Below, piece after piece: positions 53,661-62,116 of a DNA stretch of 64,000 nucleotides. Source of the stretch: Ulvibacter sp. MAR_2010_11 (GTDB lineage: Bacteria; Bacteroidota; Bacteroidia; Flavobacteriales; Flavobacteriaceae). The stretch covers positions 181,501 through 245,500 of the forward strand of contig NZ_PHTY01000001.1 of NCBI RefSeq assembly GCF_002813135.1, given 5' to 3'. The notes beneath the pieces were generated by a model. That model saw nothing but the letters and a program-made list of their open reading frames with translations. It did no database searches and was not told where the DNA came from. A program made the position numbers and the translations under genes. The number at the start of each line of letters is the position of its first letter. Position 1 is the first letter of the stretch.

Positions 53661-55030
53661 TGATTGAGTTCTTTTTTAATGTTTTCGGAAGCGCTTTCAT
53701 GAAAATCGACAACCACCTTAAACCATGCTGCAATTTCGGTTTGGGGTTGGGAAAGTGCACGACCAACCGTTTGGGATATTTCCGACCGATTGTTCAGCCA
53801 AAATACGGCTTTTGATGAAGGCATACTACGAAAATGCTGGTATTTATAAATGGTGTCAACAGACCAATTTGTATCTTCTTTATGGTCGTAATTGATAAAC
53901 AAACAGGGTTTGTTGAACATCCCGAAATCGAATGCCATAGTAGAACCTACATTTACAACCGCATCGGCATAAAAGGCGAGACTCACCAACAATTTTACAT
54001 CTTCAAAGGTAGGATAGACCGCCGACCAGATTTTTGAGTTAAAATTCCATAACGGAGGCATATCTACAATAAGCTCCGGAAATTTCTTCAGCACCCAATC
54101 GTAACGCCCCGAAACATCTACCGGACATCTTCTAAAAATAATCTGACAGATTTTGTCCAATCCGCTTTGTGAAAGAGCTTCAGCCAGATCGTTTAAATAG
54201 TGTGGATCGTATGGGGAAGTCCGAATGTCGTCTCCTGAAAAACAAATAAGTTTTTTCGCGGGATTCAGTCCGTATTGATTATAAAAAGTCTCTTTTTCAA
54301 TAATATTTTCAGGATTCTTATAAAATTCGAATTGCGGTGTTCCGGTTACCTTTATTTTTTCGGAAGGAATTTCGGGATAAAATAATTGTAACTCCCGTTC
54401 CATATGCTTGGACCAGACAAAATAAGCATCCGATTGTAACGCGAGTCGCGCCTTGGGAAGATTGTCCCAGGAGTAAATTACTGTTGCCGTTTTGATGTTT
54501 AAATCGGATGCCGCTGCAAACACAGTGGGCGCTTTTAACGCACGCTGGTGGGTGCAAAAAACAAGATCGGGTTGTTGTGTTTTCAGTATTTCTGAAACCT
54601 TCCGGTAAAAAGAATTTTTCCGAAGCGAACGATCGTACTTAGCTTCCAATTTCAGAATCGCCTCGTAGGATGTTACAAATTTGGACGCTGTATTTACCAG
54701 AGCATAGAATACTTTTAACTTCAGACTTTTATGATTGTTTTTTCCAAATTTGAGGATGGTTGGATTTTTAACCTTTTTAGCGTTGTAGTGTAGACGTGCA
54801 ATATTGATGAGTTCTCGCAGGAACTTTTCACGAATACTTTCTTTATAAGTAGGGATGGCAATTTTCGAATCGATAGTAACTTCCCTCTCAATTTGTGAGA
54901 GGGTATCGTCGTCAAAATTATGGAACAAGGTTAGGGAGGCTTCAGAATTCTTAAACACATCGGAATACAGGTAGTTTTTAATGCCTACACCATCAGGAAT
55001 GAGAATGAATATTTTTTTTAAAGCCTTCAA
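53651..55030 (-). CDS. GT-B-like protein of uncertain activity in glycan locus
   Basis: 459 residues, soluble. The middle contains TATVIYSWDNLPKARLALQSD, FVWSKHMERELQ and IKVTGTPQFEFY, resembling proteins of the capsule phosphotransferase and UDP-glycosyltransferase fold; the C-terminal part has a NVGSTMAFDFGMFNKPC segment typical of nucleotide binding. It could be a glycosyl or polyol-phosphate transferase. Not assigned to a numbered family here. It directly adjoins the GT-C-like gene (1 nt). Confidence 0.6.
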   Translation of the reverse strand: MKALKKIFILIPDGVGIKNYLYSDVFKNSEASLTLFHNFDDDTLSQIEREVTIDSKIAIPTYKESIREKFLRELINIARLHYNAKKVKNPTILKFGKNNHKSLKLKVFYALVNTASKFVTSYEAILKLEAKYDRSLRKNSFYRKVSEILKTQQPDLVFCTHQRALKAPTVFAAASDLNIKTATVIYSWDNLPKARLALQSDAYFVWSKHMERELQLFYPEIPSEKIKVTGTPQFEFYKNPENIIEKETFYNQYGLNPAKKLICFSGDDIRTSPYDPHYLNDLAEALSQSGLDKICQIIFRRCPVDVSGRYDWVLKKFPELIVDMPPLWNFNSKIWSAVYPTFEDVKLLVSLAFYADAVVNVGSTMAFDFGMFNKPCLFINYDHKEDTNWSVDTIYKYQHFRSMPSSKAVFWLNNRSEISQTVGRALSQPQTEIAAWFKVVVDFHESASENIKKELNQCI

Positions 55031-56254
55031 TTAAATTAGTTTTTGAATGAATCCGTACATTCCGTACAAACAAATTCCGCTGATAAAAATGTAATTGACA
55101 AGGGAAAGTTGCACGGATATTTTCTTTTCTTTTTCTGAAATGGAATAATACAATATAGCCATGATAAAAATACTTCCCAACCAACGCAATTCTACATAGG
55201 AAATAATGATGAGTGCAAAAATCAACATCATTAGAAGCGTTATTAACGGAATGTAACTTTCGGGTGTAATTTTTCGGTTTTTAAAAATTTCCCGAAACCC
55301 AAGGAACAATATTAGTGGCAAAATAAGACCCAATTGTCGTGTACTGAACATACCAATATAAAAAAGATCTTTACAAAATTCTTTTAGTGTAAGCCCAATA
55401 TCGAAGGTCATCCCGGAGATCAGGTCGTCCGGCAACGATTCTTTCCCATTTTTCTCAAGATAGGCATCCGTTTCGGTCCAGGTAGGGTGATTGTAATTAT
55501 TGAGCTTCCCTTCATTTACGAGTAGCTGCGCATGATACTGTCGCTGTGCCCAGTTTGCCTCGACTCCGGCTGGCGGATCTTTCATATCGTAAGAGAGGTT
55601 TCCGTTTTCCTGAAGAGAGGGAATATTAATACACAACAATAGCACCAAGACAGCTACCGGAAGCCACAGTGATTTTGGGTTATAATTTTTACTTCGGAAG
55701 AGAAAATACAGTGCTACCAATACCGCCGGAATAAAAACAATAAATAAGGCACGCGTGAACAATGCTAATAATAAAGCGACCAGGAGCAGTGCCATATTTT
55801 CTTTTTTGTCTGATCGTATGATAAAATACACTTCAGAAAAGAAAATTACCAGGGTGACCGCAAAAAGTGTATCGTTAATCCCGAATAAAAAGTAACCAAC
55901 CGTACTGTAAAAAAACAAAAGAAGGAAGTAAAAATTAGTCAGTTTTACACTTCTAATTTTATAGAAATACGCTGCCAATCCCAAAAATAACAACACATTC
56001 ACCAAACGAAGAGCAATAAAAGATTCTAAAAACTGTGAGAAAGGATAGGCAAGTAACATATACGGAATCGAAATCCCTTTTTTGATAGCTGCAATCCATC
56101 CTTCAGCTTCAATGAACTGCAAGTCGCTTATAAAAAGAGCTTCATCTCCTGAGCCTGCAGGACGCTTCAAAAAATAGAAAACCGCAAGCATCGCATAGCC
56201 AACCACAAGGATTCTAAAAACATTGACAATGGATTTTTGAAGCTTGCTATTCAT
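55031..56254 (-). CDS. multi-pass membrane protein, GT-C-like
   Basis: 407 residues with about ten membrane helices. A periplasmic loop right after helix 1 carries GSGDEALFISDL, with acidic residues where GT-C glycosyltransferases keep their catalytic Asp/Glu; a large extracytoplasmic loop lies at about 215-285. I infer a polyprenyl-phosphate-sugar-dependent transferase acting in the periplasm. An alternative is a polysaccharide-locus protein of other function. Overlaps the aminotransferase gene by 8 nt. Confidence 0.6.
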   Translation of the reverse strand: MNSKLQKSIVNVFRILVVGYAMLAVFYFLKRPAGSGDEALFISDLQFIEAEGWIAAIKKGISIPYMLLAYPFSQFLESFIALRLVNVLLFLGLAAYFYKIRSVKLTNFYFLLLFFYSTVGYFLFGINDTLFAVTLVIFFSEVYFIIRSDKKENMALLLVALLLALFTRALFIVFIPAVLVALYFLFRSKNYNPKSLWLPVAVLVLLLCINIPSLQENGNLSYDMKDPPAGVEANWAQRQYHAQLLVNEGKLNNYNHPTWTETDAYLEKNGKESLPDDLISGMTFDIGLTLKEFCKDLFYIGMFSTRQLGLILPLILFLGFREIFKNRKITPESYIPLITLLMMLIFALIIISYVELRWLGSIFIMAILYYSISEKEKKISVQLSLVNYIFISGICLYGMYGFIQKLI

Positions 56255-57362
56255 AGGCTATCAAGGTGTCTATAACTCGTTGCGGATCTAATTCATAATA
56301 AAGCGGCAAACGTAAGAGCGTTTCAGAATAGCGATTGCTCTGCGGAAGTAATCTCCCATCGTGTTTCTCTGTGAAATACGGACTCTTATGCAGACTTAAA
56401 TAATGAAAAACCGAAAGGATGTCCGCTTCCTTTAAATGCTGAATAATACCCCGGCGTTGCTTTTCATCTTTGCATATAAGGTAGAACATATGACCATTGT
56501 TGGTAGCATAATCGGGTAGCTGAGGCAATGCAATTTGGTGGGTTGCCGCCCAAGAAGTTAGGGAAGCTCTATACTGCTTGCAAATTTCCATTCGCTTAGC
56601 CTGAATCGCATCCAACATTTCCAACTGTGCAAATAAATAGGCCGCATTGAGTTCACTTGGCAAAAAGGAAGAACCTATGTCTACCCACCCGTATTTATCG
56701 ATTTCGCCTCTAAAAAAAGCACTTCTGTTGGTTCCTTTTTCCCAAATAATCTCAGAGCGTTTTACAAATCGGTCGTCGTTTATCGCCAATAATCCACCTT
56801 CCCCACACTGTATATTTTTTGTTTCGTGAAAGGAAAAGGCTCCTAAATGACCAATACTCCCTAATACTCTTCCTTTGTAAGTGCTGGCAATTGCCTGAGC
56901 CGCATCTTCAACCACAAAAATGTTGTGCTTTGAAGCCAAGTCCATTATCACATCCATATCGCAGGCGACCCCGGCATAATGCACGACTACAATCGCTTTG
57001 GTTTGAGGGGTAATTAAGGCTTCAATTTTAGATTCGTCCATTCCGGGATGATCGGCTCTGGAGTCCACAAACCGGATCACAGCCCCTCTCAGTTCGAAGG
57101 CATTTGCTGTAGAAACAAAGGTATATGAGGGCATGATAACCTCATCGCCCGGCTGAATTTCCAGTAACAAAGCAGCCATTTCGAGCGCATCGGTGCAACT
57201 GGTAGTGAGTAACACCTTTTTAAAATTAAATTTTTCCTGAAAAAAACTGTGGCATTTTTTGGTATAATAACCATCCCCCGAGATTTTCCCTCTGGAAACC
57301 GCGTCTTCAATGTAACGTAATTCGTTGCCCGATAAATAGGGTTTGTTAAAAGGAATATGCAT
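56247..57362 (-). CDS. wecE: sugar aminotransferase, dTDP-4-amino-4,6-dideoxygalactose type
   Basis: 371 residues, DegT/DnrJ/EryC1/StrS family. The PLP Lys is K182 in AFSFHETKNIQ, with VVEDAAQAIAS (Asp for the pyridine N) and the start INFNKPYL-like IPFNKPYLSGNE. The HETKN and EKGTNRS motifs match WecE/RffA, which converts dTDP-4-keto-6-deoxyglucose to dTDP-Fuc4N. The rmlA/rmlB genes that make its substrate are not in the window. Next to a formyltransferase, suggesting the N-formyl sugar. Confidence 0.88.
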   Translation of the reverse strand: MHIPFNKPYLSGNELRYIEDAVSRGKISGDGYYTKKCHSFFQEKFNFKKVLLTTSCTDALEMAALLLEIQPGDEVIMPSYTFVSTANAFELRGAVIRFVDSRADHPGMDESKIEALITPQTKAIVVVHYAGVACDMDVIMDLASKHNIFVVEDAAQAIASTYKGRVLGSIGHLGAFSFHETKNIQCGEGGLLAINDDRFVKRSEIIWEKGTNRSAFFRGEIDKYGWVDIGSSFLPSELNAAYLFAQLEMLDAIQAKRMEICKQYRASLTSWAATHQIALPQLPDYATNNGHMFYLICKDEKQRRGIIQHLKEADILSVFHYLSLHKSPYFTEKHDGRLLPQSNRYSETLLRLPLYYELDPQRVIDTLIAYE

Positions 57363-58231
57363 CAGCTAAATCGCAATCTAAATTGATTTGTAAATTTTTC
57401 TACCATGCCGTCTTCATTTAAAATTAAATCCAAACGCAGCAATCCTTCACCGCAGACGACTACCGGTTTTTCTTCAACCTTAAAAATTACTTTCCCAACA
57501 TCACGGTATTCTATCACCACATCGGGAACTACGGTGCAATCGACAATGCGGTACATTTTTCCATTTACAACAGCTTTTGCGCTGTCATAAGGCTCACTTA
57601 CCGCATGAATCATTCGTTGAATCCTTTCGGAAGACCATTGCCAGTTAATTCGATAGTCTTCTTTGTCACGCCATAGGCTGTAGGTTGCATCTGATTCATT
57701 TTGGGAAACGGAGGTAATTGAATTTTCAAAAATGTTTTTCAAAACCCGGTTAAAAAGTGTTGAATAACACTCACTTATTATTGAAATGGCTTCGGCTATT
57801 TTAATCGGATAGGTTACGGTAAGTTTTTCTACATCGATAATGGCCCCGGTATCGTAACTCTCCTCACCAAATATTGCAGTCACCCCTATTTCCTTATCAC
57901 CATTAATAAGTGCCGTCACCAACGGATTAAAACCCCGGTATTTGGGCAAAATAGAATCGTGAAGTACTATTAATGTTTCATTTGATTGAAGCGGAATTAA
58001 CTTCCGCCAACCTATGGCAAAAAGATAATCACAATCTGTATTTGTGGAATCGTCAAACGTGTGATTTAATCCCTTTTCTGAACACAGGGAAGTAAGTGCT
58101 TCAGAATAATCGTTAGCGATACTTTTGTCCGTTCCAATAATTACCGTTTCTACCGAACTTTTAAATTCGGAAGGAATCGATTGTATCACGCTAAGCCCTT
58201 TTTGTCCTGAAACAAATAATGCAATCTTCAT
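57362..58231 (-). CDS. sugar N-formyltransferase-like protein
   Basis: 289 residues. The formyltransferase fold is shown by FAIGWRKLIP, LHDSILPKYRGFNPLV (about 90-105) and the ESYDTGAII loop. Its His (H91) and Asp (D127) fit the catalytic His and Asp of the family; the Asn two residues before that His is Val here. With WecE beside it, the likely reaction is N-formylation of a 4-amino-4,6-dideoxy sugar nucleotide using 10-formyl-THF. The C-terminal domain (about 200-289) resembles that of Met-tRNA formyltransferase. Stop and start overlap neighbours by 1 and 4 nt. Confidence 0.82.
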   Translation of the reverse strand: MKIALFVSGQKGLSVIQSIPSEFKSSVETVIIGTDKSIANDYSEALTSLCSEKGLNHTFDDSTNTDCDYLFAIGWRKLIPLQSNETLIVLHDSILPKYRGFNPLVTALINGDKEIGVTAIFGEESYDTGAIIDVEKLTVTYPIKIAEAISIISECYSTLFNRVLKNIFENSITSVSQNESDATYSLWRDKEDYRINWQWSSERIQRMIHAVSEPYDSAKAVVNGKMYRIVDCTVVPDVVIEYRDVGKVIFKVEEKPVVVCGEGLLRLDLILNEDGMVEKFTNQFRLRFS

Positions 58232-59154
58232 ATCTTTTCCTTTATAATGTACGTAGGTCGGTCTTTTACGTTCTCAAAAATCTTTCCTATATACAATCCT
58301 ACCACACCCAAAATAAGGATGATAATGCCCGAAAGAAACCAGATAGACAGAATGAGGGAAGTATATCCCAACACCTCTATCTCTCCATGATACCATTTGT
58401 ACAACATAACACCGGAAAAAACCAAAGCAAAAAAGGTAATGAACAGCCCCAGTTTAATGGTAAGCCGTAGTGGCTTGTCCGAATACGATAAAATAATATC
58501 CAACGAGAGGTTAAACAGTTTTTTAAAGGTATAGCTCGACGAACCCTCTTCCCGTTTGGAATGTTCCACATCGATTGCGGTTTGTTTATAGCCTACCCAT
58601 TTTACCATGGAAGGAAAATAACGATTCTTCTCGGGGAGACTATTGATGGTTTGTATCACCGATTTGCGGTAGAGTCCGAAATTAGCCACCGAAGCATCGT
58701 AACGAGCTCCTGACAAGTAGCTGAGAAAACCATAGAACAATCTGGAAAAGAATTTTTTAAGGAAGCCATCCTTCCGACGTTTTCGTCGCGCCAAAACCAC
58801 ATCGAATCCTTCTTTTCCTTTTGTATATAACTTTTCAATCTCTTCGGGGACATCCTGTAAATCACAATCCATCACCACTACCCAATCTCCGGTTGCTTCA
58901 GCCAAACCGGCACTTATGGCATAATGCTGCCCGAAATTTTTACTGAAATTTACACCCCGGATATTCGGATTGTTCGAGTTCAGTTTCCTGATGACTTCCC
59001 AGGAAGCATCCGGGCTTGCGTCGTTTACATAGATTATTTCATACGATAATTGCAGCTTATTACAAGTTGAAATGAGGCGTTGTGACATTTCATCCAACGT
59101 TTTTTCTCCGTAATACACCGGAACTACAACAGATATTTTTTCAGGGCTATTCAT
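58228..59154 (-). CDS. GtrB/DPM1-like polyprenyl-phosphate glycosyltransferase
   Basis: 308 residues, GT2. A catalytic domain (about 5-225) with VVPVYYGEKTLDEM, YVNDASPDAS and VVMDCDLQDVPE (metal-binding Asp), then two C-terminal membrane helices (about 235-258 and 265-292). This layout is that of enzymes loading a sugar onto polyprenyl phosphate on the inner face of the membrane, for later use in the periplasm. The sugar may be the formamido sugar made by the two next genes. Confidence 0.87.
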   Translation of the reverse strand: MNSPEKISVVVPVYYGEKTLDEMSQRLISTCNKLQLSYEIIYVNDASPDASWEVIRKLNSNNPNIRGVNFSKNFGQHYAISAGLAEATGDWVVVMDCDLQDVPEEIEKLYTKGKEGFDVVLARRKRRKDGFLKKFFSRLFYGFLSYLSGARYDASVANFGLYRKSVIQTINSLPEKNRYFPSMVKWVGYKQTAIDVEHSKREEGSSSYTFKKLFNLSLDIILSYSDKPLRLTIKLGLFITFFALVFSGVMLYKWYHGEIEVLGYTSLILSIWFLSGIIILILGVVGLYIGKIFENVKDRPTYIIKEKI

Positions 59155-59157
59155 TTC

Positions 59158-59856
59158 TTAAAAATACAGCTTTTTACAGAGTTGCTCAGCGCGTTCCCAA
59201 TCTTCCGGGGTATCGATATTTACATGACGAGCTGCGTTTGTTTCAAAATACGACAGACTTTGCCCAAAAAAGGAATGTTCTTTTAGTAAAACATCAGTCT
59301 TCGTAATATAAATTGCCCCGTCACGGATAAATGCTTCGGGTAAATCTTGTCTTCTTTTAATGATTTCAATATCACCTGAAGCAAGTTGTAAATCACCCTT
59401 TTCTGAAAGCGTAAATACCCAATGCGGATTGTATTGATGGGGTACTTTTTGTACTGAAATTAGGGCGTCATTTCTTTCTGAAATAAATTTCTCTATGGCT
59501 GAATCTATATCTGAAGCAGTTCTAAAAGGCGTCGTTACCTGAAGCAAACACACCGCATCGAAGCTTTCCCCAGTATCAAGAAAAAAATTGAGTGCGTGTT
59601 GTACCACTTCGAGGGAACCTGAGGTGTCTCCTGACAAGTGTGCGGGACGCACAAAAGGGACTTCCACTCCCATAGATTTTGCCAAATCGATTAACGCTGC
59701 ATCTTCGGAAGAAAACACCACCTTATCTAAATGTTTGGACGCCAGTGCTGCCTCCATGGTGTATTGCAACAACGGTTTTCCGCCCAAGAGTTTTTTATTC
59801 TTATCGGGTATGCCTTTGCTGCCGCCTCTTGCCGGTATGAGACCTAAAATTTTCAT
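59158..59856 (-). CDS. neuA: acylneuraminate/nonulosonate cytidylyltransferase
   Basis: 232 residues. It activates sialic-type sugars as CMP-sugars. Nucleotide-binding opening GLIPARGGSKGIPDKNKKLL, central QVTTPFRTASDID and C-terminal NIDTPEDWERAE match the family. Its start shares 1 nt with the neuC stop. The CMP-sugar is presumably used by a glycosyltransferase in this locus, but no recognised sialyltransferase was found in the window. Confidence 0.93.
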   Translation of the reverse strand: MKILGLIPARGGSKGIPDKNKKLLGGKPLLQYTMEAALASKHLDKVVFSSEDAALIDLAKSMGVEVPFVRPAHLSGDTSGSLEVVQHALNFFLDTGESFDAVCLLQVTTPFRTASDIDSAIEKFISERNDALISVQKVPHQYNPHWVFTLSEKGDLQLASGDIEIIKRRQDLPEAFIRDGAIYITKTDVLLKEHSFFGQSLSYFETNAARHVNIDTPEDWERAEQLCKKLYF

Positions 59857-61016
59857 CAGTAGCTGATGGTTTTATGATAGCGCAGTTCGACCGTTGCCAG
59901 TATATCTGCGATTCGTTTTCCACTATCTCCCTTTCCGTAGATGGTGCTTTTTGTGTTTTTAGGTTTCGCTATTTGATCCTGAACTGCTTGTTTTATTTCT
60001 GCTTCTTCGTAATTCACATCTGTGACGTTGGCACCACGTAATCTTCTGTTCTGGCGTGTCCCTATATTCACCACAGGAACACCTAAAAAGGAGCATTCAC
60101 GAATTCCTACACTGCTGTTTCCCACCAAACATGAACTGTTTGCAAGTAATTTAAGGAAATCGAAGGGTTCCATATTCTTAAAGAAATGAATGTGTTGCGG
60201 ATTGTATTTTTCACGATAGGAACGAATTCCATTCGAGGTGCCGTCTGCTCCGGCATCTACATTGGGCCAAAACCAAAAGGTGGGTATTTTCAACGCATCG
60301 ATGGCTCTTAACGTTTTTAAAACATCCTGCTTGGCTTCGTGATACTCGGTAGTTACCGGATGCTGCATCACAACCAGGTAGGGTTCTTTTGCGGAAACCG
60401 GTCCTCCTACACCCCCGTATTTTTCAATGGGATCGAAATCCAATTGCGGTGCCGCAAGTACCTGTGCTGCAATGTCGATGGACGGGCAGCCGGTATTAAA
60501 CACAAAAGCTGCATCTTCACCCATGCGTTCCACGCGTTGTTTGGCATCTTCGGAAGTGACAAAATGGATATCGGCCAGTTTGGTATTGGCGTGACGCACT
60601 TTTTCGTCTATGTTTCCGGTGACCTCACCCCCTTGTAAATGAATCAATGGAATGTTTTGATAGGCTGCCGCTATAGAGGTTGCAATGGTTTCGAAGCGAT
60701 CGGCTATGGTTAACACCGCATCGGGTTGCAGGTTATAAAATACGTTGGCAAGTTCCATCACTCCCAGACCGGTAGTTTTGGCCATGGCGGTTTTATTTTC
60801 GCCTTCCAGCACCATAAACACCTTGTCGTTGATGGTAAATCCGTCCTTTTCAATAAAATTTACGGCGTTGCCATAGCGATCCAGCAAGGCAGATCCTGCT
60901 ACTACCAATTGCAGTTCCAGATTAGGATGTTCTTTGATGGCTTGTAAGGCAGTTTTCACCCTGCTATAGGATGGGCGGGCAGTGATTACAGCGCATATTT
61001 TGCGTTTTTGTGTCAT
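59856..61016 (-). CDS. neuC: UDP-N-acetylglucosamine 2-epimerase, hydrolysing
   Basis: 386 residues. The hydrolysing epimerase makes N-acetylmannosamine (or a 6-deoxy analogue) for NeuB. Signatures are ITARPSYSRVKTAL, IADRFETIATSIAAAY, HLQGGEVTGNIDEKVRHA and LVGNSSVGIRECSFLGVPVVNIGTRQNRR. Whether the substrate is UDP-GlcNAc (Neu5Ac route) or a dideoxy sugar (legionaminic route) cannot be told; no extra dehydratase or aminotransferase of the legionaminic route was seen here. Confidence 0.93.
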   Translation of the reverse strand: MTQKRKICAVITARPSYSRVKTALQAIKEHPNLELQLVVAGSALLDRYGNAVNFIEKDGFTINDKVFMVLEGENKTAMAKTTGLGVMELANVFYNLQPDAVLTIADRFETIATSIAAAYQNIPLIHLQGGEVTGNIDEKVRHANTKLADIHFVTSEDAKQRVERMGEDAAFVFNTGCPSIDIAAQVLAAPQLDFDPIEKYGGVGGPVSAKEPYLVVMQHPVTTEYHEAKQDVLKTLRAIDALKIPTFWFWPNVDAGADGTSNGIRSYREKYNPQHIHFFKNMEPFDFLKLLANSSCLVGNSSVGIRECSFLGVPVVNIGTRQNRRLRGANVTDVNYEEAEIKQAVQDQIAKPKNTKSTIYGKGDSGKRIADILATVELRYHKTISY

Positions 61017-61017
61017 A

Positions 61018-62013
61018 CTAGCTTATGTCTTCTTCAGTTAAAAAATCCCACTGCCCAAGGTCTTTAGAAAGCTTTTTCCCGATAACCGATTCAAATTTTG
61101 AAGCATCGAGTCCGAAGCCTTTGGGCTTTTTCGCTTCCAGGTCTTCGAAGCTGAGTTTATGTCCTTTTGGCAATGCTTTGTTTACTGCTAGGGATTTCTC
61201 AAATATATTTTTCAACTCAGTAAAGCGAGTTATATCATTTTTATCGATTGGATGTTGTAGCGCTTCAAAAACCGCATTTGCACCATTAACCAATTCGGAA
61301 GTTTGTGCCATCGTAAGAGAAGATGAAACATCGGGACCAAATTGTGCTTTATCGAACACCACATGAAACTCCAAAATTTCGGCACCTAAGGCCACGGCGG
61401 CTATGCCGGAAGCTACTTCTCCTGAGTGGTCTGAAAATCCAACAGGAACATTGTAACGCTCCTTCAACTGAGCTATCACGTTCAATCCAAAATCTTTCGG
61501 TTGTGTTGGATAACTTGTGGTGCATTGCAGAATTGAAAATTGAGCATTGTGTTTTTTCAGAAAAGAGACGGTGCTATCCAATTCTTCAAACGAACTCATT
61601 CCGCTGGAAATAATAAGGGGTTTTCCGGTATCGACAACCTTTTTCAGCAACAAAAAATTACTCACTTCTCCACTGCCTATTTTATAAATTTCAACAGCTG
61701 CTGCTTCCAATACATCTACTGCGGCATTACTGAAAGGGCTGCTTACAAAGGTGAGTCCTGCTTCCTTGCAGTGTTTTCCAATTTCAATCCATTGTAAAGG
61801 TGTAAATTCCATTCGTTTCCAATAATCGAAACGCGTGGCATCCTGTTTGGAAAAATGCACCCTGAAAGGTTCATGGATACTGCTTTCGGCTTCGGCAATA
61901 TGGGTTTGAAATTTGATGGCGTTGGCTCCGGTTTTAGCCACCGCGTCTATATACGCATGCAGCATCCCTAAACTTCCATCGTGGGCCTGGCCAATTTCAG
62001 CAATTGTTGTCAA
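61018..62013 (-). CDS. neuB: N-acetylneuraminate (nonulosonate) synthase
   Basis: 331 residues. It condenses an N-acylated aldohexose with phosphoenolpyruvate. A TIM barrel (about 1-265; IAEIGQAHDGSLG, AIKFQTHIAE, FSDHSGEVASGIAA, EFHVVF) is followed by a SAF-type antifreeze domain (about 275-331; NKALPKGHKLSFED, PKGFG). First of neuBCA. A minus-strand -7 box TAACTTTG lies at 62043-62036, so the trio may have its own promoter, though no well-placed -33 is seen. Confidence 0.93.
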   Translation of the reverse strand: MTTIAEIGQAHDGSLGMLHAYIDAVAKTGANAIKFQTHIAEAESSIHEPFRVHFSKQDATRFDYWKRMEFTPLQWIEIGKHCKEAGLTFVSSPFSNAAVDVLEAAAVEIYKIGSGEVSNFLLLKKVVDTGKPLIISSGMSSFEELDSTVSFLKKHNAQFSILQCTTSYPTQPKDFGLNVIAQLKERYNVPVGFSDHSGEVASGIAAVALGAEILEFHVVFDKAQFGPDVSSSLTMAQTSELVNGANAVFEALQHPIDKNDITRFTELKNIFEKSLAVNKALPKGHKLSFEDLEAKKPKGFGLDASKFESVIGKKLSKDLGQWDFLTEEDIS

Positions 62014-62116
62014 AATAGAAATGTATTAATATTCTCAAAGTTAACATTTAAAATGGAAGAACTATCAGTCAAATAAGGGATAGGACCAATTTATTATAAA
62101 CAACATGTCCACAATT

